64,000 nucleotides of DNA, from positions 336,615,927 to 336,679,926 of the forward strand of contig NC_081414.1 in NCBI RefSeq assembly GCF_030272615.1, in the 5' to 3' direction. The first letter of the stretch is position 1. The number at the start of each line of letters is the position of its first letter. The DNA is from Cryptomeria japonica (taxonomy: Eukaryota > Streptophyta > Pinopsida > Cupressales > Cupressaceae). Positions 23,501-33,423 of the stretch are shown here, one piece after another. The position numbers and the translations under genes were made by a program. The notes beneath the pieces are model-generated. The model worked only from the letters and a program-made list of their open reading frames with translations, was not told where the DNA came from and searched no databases.

Positions 23501-24669
23501 AAGTCTATATTGAACAACCTGATGGATTTTCTTTGACAAATGACAATGATATGGTTTGTAGGTTAAGAAAAGCTCTGTATGGATTGAAACAAGCCCCAAG
23601 AGCTTGGTATGCAAGGTTGGATAAGTACCTTTTAAAGATTGGTTTTACTAAAGGAAATGCAGACAACAATTTATATTACAAAATAACTAATGATGACATC
23701 TTGATTATAGAAGTATTCGTTGATGATATAATCTTTGGAGGAGAAGATGGATTATGTAAAAAAATTTCTATTAAAATGCAACAAGAATTTGAAATGTCTA
23801 TGATTGGAGAAATAAAATTCTTTTTAGGATTGCAGATTTCACAGACTGATAAAGGTATATTTTTGAGTCAATCCAAGTACCTGAAAGAGTTATTAAAGAA
23901 ATTTGGAATGGAGAACTCTAAATCAGTAAGCACACCTATGATTACAAATGACAAATTATCTCAAAGGGATGAATCTACACCTGTTAATCCAACTAGATAC
24001 AAATCTATGATAGGAGGTTTACTGTATTTGACACAAACCAAACCTGATATTATGAATGTAGTATGTATTGTTTCTAGATTTCAAAGTAATCCTAGGGAAA
24101 ATCATGAATCAGCAGTAAAAAGGATTTTCCGGTACTTACAAGGCACTGCAAATCTTGGATTATGGTATCCTAGAGATGAAAATTTTGATCTATGTGCATA
24201 CACAGATGCAAATTAGGTAGGAGATGTGGATGATAGAAAAAGCACCACCGACAGAGCATTCTTTCTTGGAAAGAGATTAGTTTCTTGGTTGAGTAAGAAA
24301 CAAAGTTGTACATCTTTATCAACAGCAGAATCAGAATATGTTGCAGCAGCAACTAACTGTACACAGGTACTATGGCTTAAACAAATGTTGAAAGACATAA
24401 AGGTAAAATGCAAGGAACCTATCACTATATATTGTGATAACACTACAACAATTGATATATCTAAGAATCCGGTATTACATTCTAAAACAAAACATGTTTC
24501 TATCAAATTGAATTTTCTAAGAAAAAAAGTTGAAGAAAAAGAGATAAAACTGGTTTATGTGAATACTAAAGAACAACTTGCAAATATTTTCACAAAACCT
24601 TTGCCTAAGGAGACTTTTGAATATCTCAGAGATCATCTTGGAGTCATACCACCACCGGTCAAAACTTAG
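20517..24669 (+). pseudogene. Copia-1 gag-pol polyprotein
   Basis: Starts MSTNYFRKDSPKLDGTNYGI, a typical Copia gag start. The zinc knuckle CFNCNKIGHMASRC is at residues 275-288. The protease triad reads NSG (Asn at 21,642-21,644) where DSG is expected. The integrase zinc region (HKRLCHVNF, CKECQFGN) is cut by TAA at 22,140-22,142. The catalytic core ([24 protein letters not shown]) is intact in sequence. A 1-base deletion near 22,570 shifts the frame. RT has [46 protein letters not shown] and FVDD (23,716-23,727). RNase H is interrupted by TAG at 24,214-24,216 (DAN-stop-VGDVDDRKST) and ends in LANIFTKPLP. It is not functional as it stands. Confidence 0.95.
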
Positions 24670-25028
24670 ACAATTGATGATTGTCATCAACTGGCAGAAT
24701 TGAAAGACAAATTTTTTACTCCGGTCTTTGATGAGGAAGCTACTTCTCAGGGGGAGTAGTTGGTATATTGAATTGATTGGTATTTTGTATATGAACTTGG
24801 TTTTATTATAAGTTTGGAATTTGATGTCAAAGGGGGAGAGATATCTATGGAAAAACACATTATCTTTTAAGAGACTGGTATTGAAAATCTTTAGATAAAC
24901 ACATGTTGCTCCCAGGGGGAGAGATTGTTGTTTAAAGGAGATTGTTGGTTTTTGGTATTTGGCATTTCTGCTTTGGCACTTTGATGGTTTTTCCATCTTG
25001 TGTTGCCATCAATGCCAAAGGGGGAGAT
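24670..25028 (+). promoter_or_regulatory. Copia-1 3' internal region with repeated polypurine tracts
   Basis: The true PPT is AAAGGGGGAGA just before the 3' LTR at 25,029. Three further similar tracts occur upstream: 24,749-24,757, 24,829-24,840 and 24,913-24,922. The last 27 bases, running into the LTR, are identical to those of the cargo element at 57,421. Confidence 0.8.
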
Positions 25029-26087
25029 TGTTGGTATTTTGGTATGGTTTTGTCATTGATGTCAACACCTACTAAAACACTAGCACTCTGGAGATCCAGT
25101 AGCATTCACTGACAAGCAAGTAACTATTGCACAGTTACTGGTATATAGTTCACCGGTGGGATATAATGATCACCGACACTTGGAATTATATGGAAGACAC
25201 TTGGTGATGTTGAAGACATCATTTTGAACATCTTGTCCTAGAATTAATCATTGGTATATTCATATTTGCATATTTGCTTTTACCGACAAATAGGTCCAGG
25301 GTTACCTAGGGTTACACCAGCAGGTTTATCTTTTCTAGATCAGCATGGCACGCTATGAAGATGATTTATTATTGTTGCAAATGCATTAAGCTGACATGTT
25401 TAATCGGTTATTGCATCAGATACTATATTGATTGTAAAATGTTTTTATTGTAATATCTTGTAGAGCCGACCTACTAAAATTGGTCTTAGGTTATGGTATA
25501 AATGTAAGATCTTATTTGTAAGATCGAATGTGGAATGCAAAAAAGAATTGTGTGAAGGTATATGCGAGATTAAGTAGAGCTATACACAAAGACATCATTT
25601 GAAGATGAAGCTAGGTTTTTGTGAAAGCATATCAACATTACATCGGTACTGAAACCAACATATGAAGATGCTATTTTGTGCAGTACATTCTTATTGGATT
25701 TAACCATCCAACTGTAGTCAGTGTGACTCCCATTTTGTGATTGAGCAGTGAGCTCTAGGCTGTTGGCCTTTCTGCATGTGCAGACCCCATTTATGTACAC
25801 TTACTATCTGCAGTAGTATCATCTGATTGTGGGTAAGGTTTCCCACCGTGGTTTTTCCCCTTACAGGGTTTCCACGTACAAATATTGGTGTTATGTGTTG
25901 TGGATGACTTTGTATTTATGTTTCATGCATTAATCTTTACCGGTATAGCAATTTACTGTTAACACTGTCTACTGGCATACTTAACTGGTTTACCGGTATT
26001 AAGAATTAAGTTGGTTAAGTGGTTTTTGGTTTGAATTTATTAGACAACTGATTCACCCCCCCTCTCAGTTGTCTCCGGGACCTAACA
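25029..26087 (+). repeat. Copia-1 3' LTR
   Basis: 1,059 bp, the same length as the 5' LTR, with about 3-4 percent differences by eye, mostly transitions. Confidence 0.95.
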
Positions 26088-26092
26088 GCCTC
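26088..26092. repeat. Copia-1 target-site duplication, right
   Basis: GCCTC, matching 19,396-19,400. On the - strand the LINE-B ORF1 frame resumes across it. Confidence 0.88.
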
Positions 26093-26535
26093 ATTTGAAA
26101 TTTCAAATGTCATAACTCTGTTAATTTCGGCATTGGGGTTTACCTTTAGGGTCTTCGCCGCTTCTGTGGATATCTTAGGCCGCTAGAATGTCTCCTGCAC
26201 CAATTTGAAGTCTACTTTGGGACCAGTTCCGAGATCACGATATTCGCGAAAGGAACTTGCATTCTGTTTCCATGGCGAGTTGGGATCCTCTCCTTGTCTT
26301 CGGTTCCAGGGCATGACTTTCCCCGAAGCCTTCCATGCCCAAGAGCCTAGTCATTGGGATTGTCGGTCTGTCGTCTTTCATCCGTGACCATGGCTTCTCT
26401 TGAAAGGCTATCTCCACTCTGCATTTTTTCTGTAAGTAAAACCCTCATGCATCCGAAAGCCCGTGAACCTGCTCCGCTCCGCCATTCCTTTTACATTTTA
26501 AGTAGAGATGTTGCTCCACACAGACATTGTGTTCA
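26093..26535 (-). pseudogene. LINE-B ORF1 N-terminal part and 5' end
   Basis: Read on the - strand from 26,535: a short, relatively GC-rich 5' region, an ATG in the context GCCATGG near 26,390, then a decayed ORF1 N-terminus. Frames with stops give GEDPNSPWKQNASSFREY, LGTGPKVDFKLVQETF-stop and KVNPNAEINRVMTFEISN. The last segment joins directly to EAWKESLDF beyond Copia-1. The element 5' end is set by the 15-bp TSD. Confidence 0.7.
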
Positions 26536-26550
26536 TATAAGTTTATAATA
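26536..26550. repeat. LINE-B target-site duplication, right
   Basis: TATAAGTTTATAATA, identical to 12,227-12,241. Confidence 0.9.
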
Positions 26551-26626
26551 TTAGTATAAATAAAATATATTAAAAAAATTAAAATATAATCTAAATAAAA
26601 TATATTAAAAAATTAAAAATTAAAAA

Positions 26627-26661
<35 letters not shown>

Positions 26662-27123
26662 TATATTAAAAAATAAAAATATTAAATATACTAAAAAATA
26701 AAAAATATTAAATATAATTTTTAATATATTAAAAAATAAAAATATTAAATATACTAAAAAATAAAAATATTAAATATAATTTTTAATATATTAAAAAATA
26801 AAAAATATAATATAAATAAAATATGTTTAAAAAATATATTTAAAAAAAAAATATAAATATTAAAAATATAAATAATTTTTTTTAAAGGGAGAGTTGGGCC
26901 GACAGCGTTTTGGTGGGGCCCTTGGCTTCCCCTGCGAGACTGCGATTCAATCGCCTTCCCTTTAACGGCAATGGGGAAAACTTTTTTTTTCGGTGAGGGA
27001 GATGGTTGCACGGAGGTGACATTGTTTTCCTCGAGGCCTGCCAACGAATGGTACTTGTTGCAGAAGCATAAGGACAGTCCTAGGCTATGGGGGTGTTGTT
27101 TACATTGTTGCATAGCCAGTGTC
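26551..27123 (-). repeat. MULE-1 right TIR, outer half
   Basis: Inverted counterpart of 6251-6693. It continues the arm interrupted at 12,241 and is expanded by an AT/TA-rich block (a (TA)n run near 26,632-26,656). The outer 250 bp match the left end closely, including CAACCATCTCCCTCACCG. Confidence 0.88.
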
Positions 27124-27132
27124 TCACAATGT
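27124..27132. repeat. MULE-1 target-site duplication, right
   Basis: TCACAATGT, identical to 6242-6250. Confidence 0.9.
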
Positions 27133-27442
27133 TATTGCCCTCAAAAAGGGGGTGGGTGATTTTCAAATTTTTGAATTCCTTAATCTCATTTAAAATATTT
27201 TTTTATGAATTTATTTAATCTCCATGAAATACCCCCCCTTTAATAAAAACATTTACTACAATTAAAAAATCCCCTTCTAAGTGCAAATTTGAAATTGCTA
27301 ATCGTTTCACCATCCTCACTCCCCATAATACAACTTGAACTTTAGCTTCATTGTCCATCCCTACCGGTAGTCTTCTTGCACCAACAACCAAAACATCACT
27401 TATTATCAGCCACATATCTTGCTCCGAGTAGCCCCAAATTAA
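27133..27442 (-). pseudogene. LINE-A RNase H, N-terminal piece
   Basis: On the - strand: VLVVGARRLPVGMDNEAKVQ, VLWGVRMVKRLAISNLHLEGD, then ILNEIKEFKNLKITH and EGNN, broken by stops. This is RNase H of a plant LINE (NNEAE and LEGD blocks). It runs into the MULE-1 target site and continues in frame at 6250. Sequence above about 27,442 is no longer recognisable, so LINE-A is also 5'-truncated or eroded. Confidence 0.78.
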
Positions 27443-28140
27443 CAGGTCATAGAGTATCTATTTCTATTTAAATATTTTTTTATAATCTAATAATAAATTT
27501 GATGGATATTATTTAATTATATAAAATATTATATTAAAATTTATTATACAATGAAATAAAATAATGTAGTTTATTTAAATACAGGCATAACGATCTTTAA
27601 AAAAATATAGGTAAAGTATGTCGAAAGATATTTATATTGTTCATTCACCATTTAAAAAATTATTATATTATTATGTTATAATTATTATTAATATATGATT
27701 ATATTATATGTTTTAATATATTATTATTTTTATACTACCAATTATTATTGTTGTTGTTTTATATTCGTTTTTATCTTTATCCTTGAAAACAAATGTGGAC
27801 TATGTAGGAACCTTTTCAATTCCCCATAATCAATAATATTAGATTGAGATAATTACAAAGTTAACTAATTGCATTATGGAGATAGACAAATTGATTGATT
27901 AGTTAAACTCAAAGTGAGTGACAATTGAGAGGTGGAAGTGAAGATATAATTAACATTAAATAACTAAAAAATAAATTATAAAATAATATAGTTTATTTAA
28001 ATATAAAAGATTTATTTTTAAATAAATTGTGTTTTTATTTTATGAAATTATTTATGTGGACACTTCAAATTTATTTTTAACTAATTTTAATATTAATCTT
28101 ATTTTACTAATTAACTAAATGGATTTATAATTGTATACAG
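27443..28140. other. AT-rich stretch, no gene seen
   Basis: About 700 bp of AT-rich sequence between the LINE-A remnant and the Gypsy LTR. No coding frame, terminal repeat or tandem array was recognised. Confidence 0.55.
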
Positions 28141-28861
28141 TGAAATTGGAAGACCAAAATATTGTAAAACCAAACAAAGATCCAACCACATAAAACCCTA
28201 GTTCTACAATGAAATCCACCATACACCAATGAAGAACCTAAAAATATGCAAAGCAACAAATATGAAAGATTATACCCTTCACATTCTCATTAGGGTTTGG
28301 TCTCCATTGTTTCCTATCTCCATTGATCTTGTTTGATATGGTTGCTCTTAGATTTTATGTGTGCACAGGAGCTCAACAAAACGGATTGTGGTTGTGTAAA
28401 TGCTTGAGTGATCGCTATGAAAGGTTGCATGAGCACTGATTGAGCGAGTGATTAGTCACATTAGGGATTGATAAGGATGAAAGGATCCTCTTATATAGAG
28501 AGTACCCTATAAATGGAGGGCTAGGATTAAGAGGTGGATGGATAAATGGTCGGCTAGGATTAGAGGGTAGGTATAGAAAATGGAAAAATATTAGAGAGGT
28601 GGTTAAAGGTAAATTAAGAGATGAATGGCAAGTGTCATGGAGGGAAAAAGATAATGAATTAATTAAATAAATAAAATTTAATTAATTAATAAAAGACGTG
28701 GGACCAATTAAATAAATAAAATATTTATTTAATTTAGGGAAAAGATAATTTAAATTAATAAAAAATATTTATTTAAATGAGAAAAGGTAAGAGGATTAAT
28801 GCATTTATTAAATAAATAAATTTTTTATTTAATTAGGTTAGGACAATTTTAGGTGTCTACA
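28141..28861 (-). repeat. Gypsy-type LTR (probable 3' LTR, - strand)
   Basis: On the - strand it begins TGTAGACACCTAAAATTG and ends CCAATTTCA. A purine-rich GATGGGCAAAA precedes the start, as expected for a polypurine tract, so this is probably a 3' LTR of the element at higher coordinates. Flanking 5-mers do not match, so it is not a simple solo LTR. The matching 5' LTR was not found. Confidence 0.65.
28487..28500 (-). promoter_or_regulatory. TATA box in Gypsy LTR
   Basis: CTCTATATAAGAGG on the - strand, in the middle of the LTR, is a plausible core promoter. It is a sequence match only. Confidence 0.4.
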
Positions 28862-29099
28862 TTTTGCCCATCTTTGAGACAATGTAGTTTGTAGTGTTGG
28901 CTCAAATAAAATAAGATTAACTGATACAACATTTGCCCCAATAGGAGAGTGGTATGGCCCCTCAAGAAATTAGGTGAAACATTTCAAAAAAATTGTACAA
29001 TCTCTCAAAAAGAAAAAGGTTGAGCGGGATGAAAAAGAAGATGAAATAAAAGCAAAACAAGTCATCATTGTGATAAACAAGAATGGACAATTGAATAAT

Positions 29100-29292
29100 C
29101 CATCAGATTAATGAAATCCGACAAGTTCCCTAGCAAGATAGATTGCAATGCAGATATTGGATATGCCATCAGATTGACGAAATATGACGAGTGTCCTAGT
29201 AGGATAGATTGCAAAGTAGATATTGGATAAGCCACTGGATTGATGAAATCTGGCGAGTGCCCTAGCAAGATAGATTGCAAAGAGACTGATGA
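29100..29292 (+). repeat. Three-copy tandem repeat, 66-bp unit
   Basis: Units begin CCATCAGATTAATGAAATCC, CCATCAGATTGACGAAATAT and CCACTGGATTGATGAAATCT, each containing a CTAGCAAGATAGATTGCAA-like segment. The period is divisible by three, so it leaves an open frame on the - strand, which I regard as spurious. Confidence 0.75.
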
Positions 29293-29610
29293 AGCCGATA
29301 AAGTTGATGAAGCCGCATAGCTATGGTAAAAAACTGATAAAGCTTGATGTAAGTTGATAAAGCTGACAGAGTTAATGTTGATGCGATTGTGTTTTCTTGC
29401 AATTTAATCCCAAGGAGGGGTTCCATCACCAAGGATAGGGGATTGGACCATCATCAAGAGCTTAGATTCCACTGAGGACTATCGGCTATGAGAGAGGCAA
29501 TTCATCATAGCCCTCTTGAGTCCATGTATCAGTTTTTTGTATGATATAGACACCTGGGACAGTTGTAGTCATTGATTTTTTGACATCATTGTATCATGAC
29601 ACATTTCTTT

Positions 29611-29612
<2 letters not shown>

Positions 29613-29682
<70 letters not shown>
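29613..29682. repeat. (AT)35 microsatellite
   Basis: Seventy bases of uninterrupted alternating A and T. Confidence 0.95.
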
Positions 29683-29688
<6 letters not shown>

Positions 29689-31280
29689 TGTTCTATTTTT
29701 GCAGTGACTATATACATATGTGATCCTGTGTGACGCATGTGTGATTATGCTTATGCTATGATGTTACTTTATGCTTTATGATGTCTATGTGATGTTTATG
29801 AGATGTATTTTATTTATGATGATCCTATGATGTGATATGATGCTTATGAGATGCATTTTTATTTTCTATATGCTTATGCTATGTATGATGATGTGGTGTA
29901 TGAAATCATGTTTATGTGTTTACTAAAAGGTGGTGTGTGTAGGATGTGTTATGATTATATGCAAACTAATCTATTGATATGTAGGATGGATGCAGTATGA
30001 TTTTTGTTTATGATATATATGATGCAAAATAACATATGATAATGCAGATGAATGCTACATGAAATGCATATGCTTTTGGTGTGTCATTATACTTAGTCAT
30101 GTGATTCCAAACTACATGGGCTTAGGGAAGAACAGATAGAGGACACACGGGAAAGTGGGGTGGAATATAGAAGATATGGAGGTGAATGCCCTTCTTGTGC
30201 TATTATCATCATTGAGCTTATTATGGAAAAATGTATTGTGACCATCCAGATATATGTTCGACCTAAATAGTCATTGTATCATTTGTATGGAAATCAGATA
30301 GTCGCAAACAAGGAATGCAATTCACACTAGACTCACAATGTCCTCATATCCTTAGATGAACCATAGTATTACTAAGAGACAATCCACATACAATAAAATA
30401 GGTAATCATGCCCCATCCCGACCACTCTATTCATAGACATCCTTGAGAAGCGTAGGAAACATGACACCACAAAATATCGAATCAAAAGAAAATCAAAGAC
30501 TTGACACCAACATAAACTGAAATCCTCAAGTTACAATTGTATCTTGCCACAAATGTTAACATGTTTGATCTAGTCACAATGTTGTCATCCTGATAAAGGA
30601 CATATAATGCTAAAACCTTGTTGTAGTCAAAAAGATTGATTTGTTGAAAGCTCATTGTTTCTTGTGTCTCATCTAAAACTAACTTACTCCATGAAACCAA
30701 TACCTTATTGCGGAAAAGATTTTTTTTTATTGTGGATCAACGATGCAAGTAATCTTTTATCGTGGATTGCGTGCATAAAGAAGGAATGAAAATATGATGC
30801 TCCTAAAACATACGATCCCAAGAACACAATTCCATTACTAGGTTTAGGATCTACCCCCAATTATATATAGGACCCGATTTATAATGGGTGAAAGGAAGGG
30901 ATGAAAAGGGTTTATTATAGATGGAAAACCAATCTTAGGTAGATCAATAACAAGTCATGATGGGGATGGACAAGTTTATTAGGTAATTATGGGTTGTGAG
31001 TGTGTGCAAAGTGAAAGGGCAAAATTGAGTCTTGAAGGAGGAAGGAGCAAAAGTCTACACATAGCGTCGGTAACTTGGTTTTTACCATGGTACTTTCTTA
31101 GAAGTGTTTTTCACCATTGGACGAATTTATTTCTCTTTATTTTTTTTCATTTTTCATTTTTTTGTGTGTTGCAAGGCACTTGTTTGTCAGGTTTTAACCA
31201 AAGTGACAATTTTTTACTTTTTATTTTTATTCTTTTACTTTTTTTATTTTTTTGTATTATTGATTAGGATTTTTTGAAAA

Positions 31281-31753
31281 TCTATGTATAAAACCTATGA
31301 AGGTGCATGTTTTTGATAGGATCATCCTATGGTTCTCCTTCTAGTGTGGATAACTGATATGCACCTGTTCCATAGACTATTGTGATGACATAAGGTTCAA
31401 GCCAATTTTGTTCAAACTTGCTCCTTTTCTCTTTGTCTTGCTGATTTTTGGGGTTTTCTCATAGGACTAAGTCACCCACCTCAAATGTGCAAGGTTTCAC
31501 TTTGTGATTGTAACTGCAACTCATATGTTGCTAATATGATTTCAGATGATTGAATGTAGTTTGTCGATGCTCATATAACAATTCCAAATCCTGCAAGCAA
31601 GAGACACTGTAGTCTTCGTCACTGATCAGATTGCATAAGGAGACACGTTCCTTGACTAAATGATGTGTAGCTCCATTCATTGTCTTCCTTGATGAAGGAA
31701 CTAAGATAGAATTACAAATGTGTGAACTACGTTGGCCCATATGTGTGTCACCC
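31281..31753 (-). pseudogene. Gypsy integrase C-terminal region
   Basis: - strand frame with LISDEDYSVSCLQDLELLYE, HRQTTFNHLKSY-stop, FEVGDLVL-stop-ENPKNQQ, KRSKFEQNWLEPYVIT and the terminal block GAYQLSTLEGEP. This is the conserved end of plant Ty3/Gypsy pol. It ends with TAG at 31,281-31,283. At least three internal stops are present, of the kind produced by CAG to TAG or CGA to TGA changes. A solo LTR lies immediately upstream. The integrase catalytic core and RT are not found. Confidence 0.8.
31749..31753. repeat. TSD of solo LTR 31,754-33,423, left
   Basis: CACCC, repeated at 33,424-33,428. Confidence 0.75.
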
Positions 31754-33423
31754 TATGTAGGGGAAAAAGCGAGACTAGGTTAACATGTCCTAATCCTACC
31801 TTTTGACACACATTACGGAATACGAAAGAGCGTAGAGGTATCACACAATTGGCTACTTCTTTTTGTGGAAGAGAGAGCCATGGGCTACCTATTAGGATTT
31901 CTATTCCTTTGTTGTAATTGAAAAGATAAAATGATACAAGTTCAAGTCCTAACTCCAAAGTGCAAGTATGAACTAGTAATAAGATTGCAGAATTGAGATT
32001 AAGCAATGAAAAGCTGTAAACACAAAGACAAGATAAGAATGCAGATACGTACCTGGAGTCAAAATCTGAGTGAAAATGTTCGGGACGGGGGTGCGGGCGC
32101 CACTGTCTTGATTCTGTCCCGGAAACTGCTCCTGAAACTGCTGTTTTGCACTCCGGAAAGCTGTCGAAAATGCCAAAAATTGCTGTCTGTCAGGGGGACC
32201 AGGGCGCCCAGCGCCTCTGTCCCAGGGACCAGGGCACCCAGCACCCCTGTCCTGGCAGGACCAGGGCGCCCCATGCCCCTGTCCTGGTCTTTTTCTCTGC
32301 AACTTGGTGGGAAAGTCTGTCTCAGTCTGCTTCCGTCGGATCTGCAACTTGCGGCGTCGTCCAAATCTTGAAATCTACACTAATATCTGAAAAGGTGTGG
32401 TGGGTGGCTATATAGGGTTTTTCCTTAGTCAAACCCCCACTTCGGTGATTTCCACTTCCATGAATAGCCAAGTTGTATTGTAAAAGTATTGTGTGTGCAG
32501 ACCTTGTGTGTGTGCAAGATCCTAAAATGCAAGTAAGCAAACTAGAGCAACCTAGAAAGTAAACCCTAATTGCTTGTAAATGATAATGTAAATGCTCTAA
32601 ATCAAGATGCAAAGTGATATAAAGCATGAATAAATGATATATTGAAGCTTATGCAAAGACATGAAAACAACATGAAATCATACCCAACCCCAAGGGAGGG
32701 GTACAAGCCAATCTTCAGTCGGTAATCTCTTATTGCTCTTCAATGTCTTCCAAGCCCTAAATGGATGAACGAAATTGATGAATGCTTGATGGATGGATGT
32801 TGAATGTTGTTGAAGTCTTCAAAGATCTGCTCTTTCGCTGCATATGAGGTTCCTGAAAACAAAATTTTGATCCTTTCAAATGAAGAAAGAGAGCTCTTAT
32901 GTATGAAACCCTAGGTCGTAATTTCAACTTTTGGCCAACCTAGAGATTGAATCTCCCACCAATTTCTTGGGGTTAAGCTTTATTTTATGATTGGATCGCA
33001 CTCCTAAAATTTTGGGAAAAATGTCCGGGACCGTGTGCGCTCCGGGCGCCACGGTCCTGACAACTTTTTACCAAATTTTCAGGGCCGTCGGATATGATGA
33101 TTTTAGAGAGAATCTCGAAGTTACAAGTGATTTCGAGATATTTTGACCCCCGAAATCAAGCCCCCAAGTTCAAATTAGGACTTAATTGGGGTTTTTGATT
33201 GAATGATGTATTGGAGGAATAAAATGAAAAGGGAATGCTTTAATGAAAGGGCCCAACTTTATGATGTGGAAGATGATGAAATAGACCCTTAGACCTAATT
33301 AATTTGATTAATTAAGTGCTAAAGGGGAAATGCAATGCAAAATGCAAAATGCGCCAAGGCGGGTGCTAAACTAGGTGTGAAATTGTACCACCCTAGCAAG
33401 TGCGTACAATTTACGACGCTACA
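31754..33423 (-). mobile_element. Solo LTR (1,670 bp) inserted in Gypsy pol
   Basis: On the - strand it starts TGTAGCGTCGTAAATTGTAC and ends CTACATA; the expected final CA is TA, a likely C-to-T change. A 5-bp CACCC flanks both sides. Removing it and one TSD copy gives a continuous pol-region frame (LKDAQTSLG into DTHMGQRSS). It contains an unusually GC-rich section at about 32,080-32,300. No internal coding region is present, so it is an LTR-LTR recombination product. Confidence 0.75.
32190..32300 (+). repeat. GC-rich imperfect tandem repeat in solo LTR
   Basis: Three imperfect copies, about 30-45 bp apart, of a GGGACCAGGGCGCCCAGCGC...CTGTCC unit. This is the most GC-rich stretch of an otherwise AT-rich window. 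Confidence 0.7.

Larger units (their letters stand above)
19401..26087 (+). mobile_element. Copia-1: complete Ty1/Copia LTR retrotransposon, decayed
   Basis: 6,687 bp with two 1,059-bp LTRs (TGTTGG...AACA), a tRNA-Met type primer site, one gag-pol frame in Copia order (gag, protease, integrase, RT, RNase H), a polypurine tract and a 5-bp GCCTC duplication. By eye the LTRs differ at roughly 35 positions, mostly transitions. This makes it the youngest layer of the stack. It splits LINE-B ORF1. Confidence 0.95.
12242..26535 (-). mobile_element. LINE-B: full-length L1-type LINE with third ORF, interrupted by Copia-1
   Basis: Read on the - strand: 5' end at 26,535, ORF1, ORF2, ORF3, 3'UTR and a poly(A) seen as a T run at 12,243-12,250. 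It is flanked by a perfect 15-bp duplication inside the MULE-1 right arm. Excluding Copia-1 and one copy of its TSD, the length is about 7.6 kb. ORF1 and ORF2 are decayed by stops, so it is inactive. The 1.4 kb between the ORF2 stop and the tail is long for a plant LINE and contains ORF3. Confidence 0.92.
6251..27123. mobile_element. MULE-1: long-TIR Mutator-like element, later invaded
   Basis: The left end GGCACTGGCTATGCAACAATG is inverted at the right end (GACACTGGCTATGCAACAATG on the - strand), and both ends are flanked by the same 9-bp TCACAATGT. The span is 20,873 bp. Subtracting LINE-B and one copy of its TSD leaves about 6.56 kb. The TIR arms exceed 1.1 kb. No transposase is visible; the centre holds LINE-C sequence and a second partial arm. 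Whether LINE-C was captured (Pack-MULE style) or inserted later is not settled, because no clean TSD or poly(A) brackets it. Insertion into LINE-A RNase H is proven by the restored frame. Confidence 0.88.
28862..31280 (-). other. Gypsy 3' internal non-coding region
   Basis: About 2.4 kb between the end of the integrase frame and the LTR. There is no credible coding frame. It holds a three-copy 66-bp tandem repeat, a long (AT)n run and a TATG/ATG-rich low-complexity section (about 29,700-30,080). Confidence 0.5.

Noticed and set aside
29065-29280. Repeat protein on the - strand (three LQSILLG units)
   Set aside because: Results from a 66-bp DNA tandem repeat, with no flanking coding signal.
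32006-32415. Pro/Gly-rich ORFs on both strands
   Set aside because: They follow the GC-rich tandem unit of a solo LTR, with open frames on both strands from composition.
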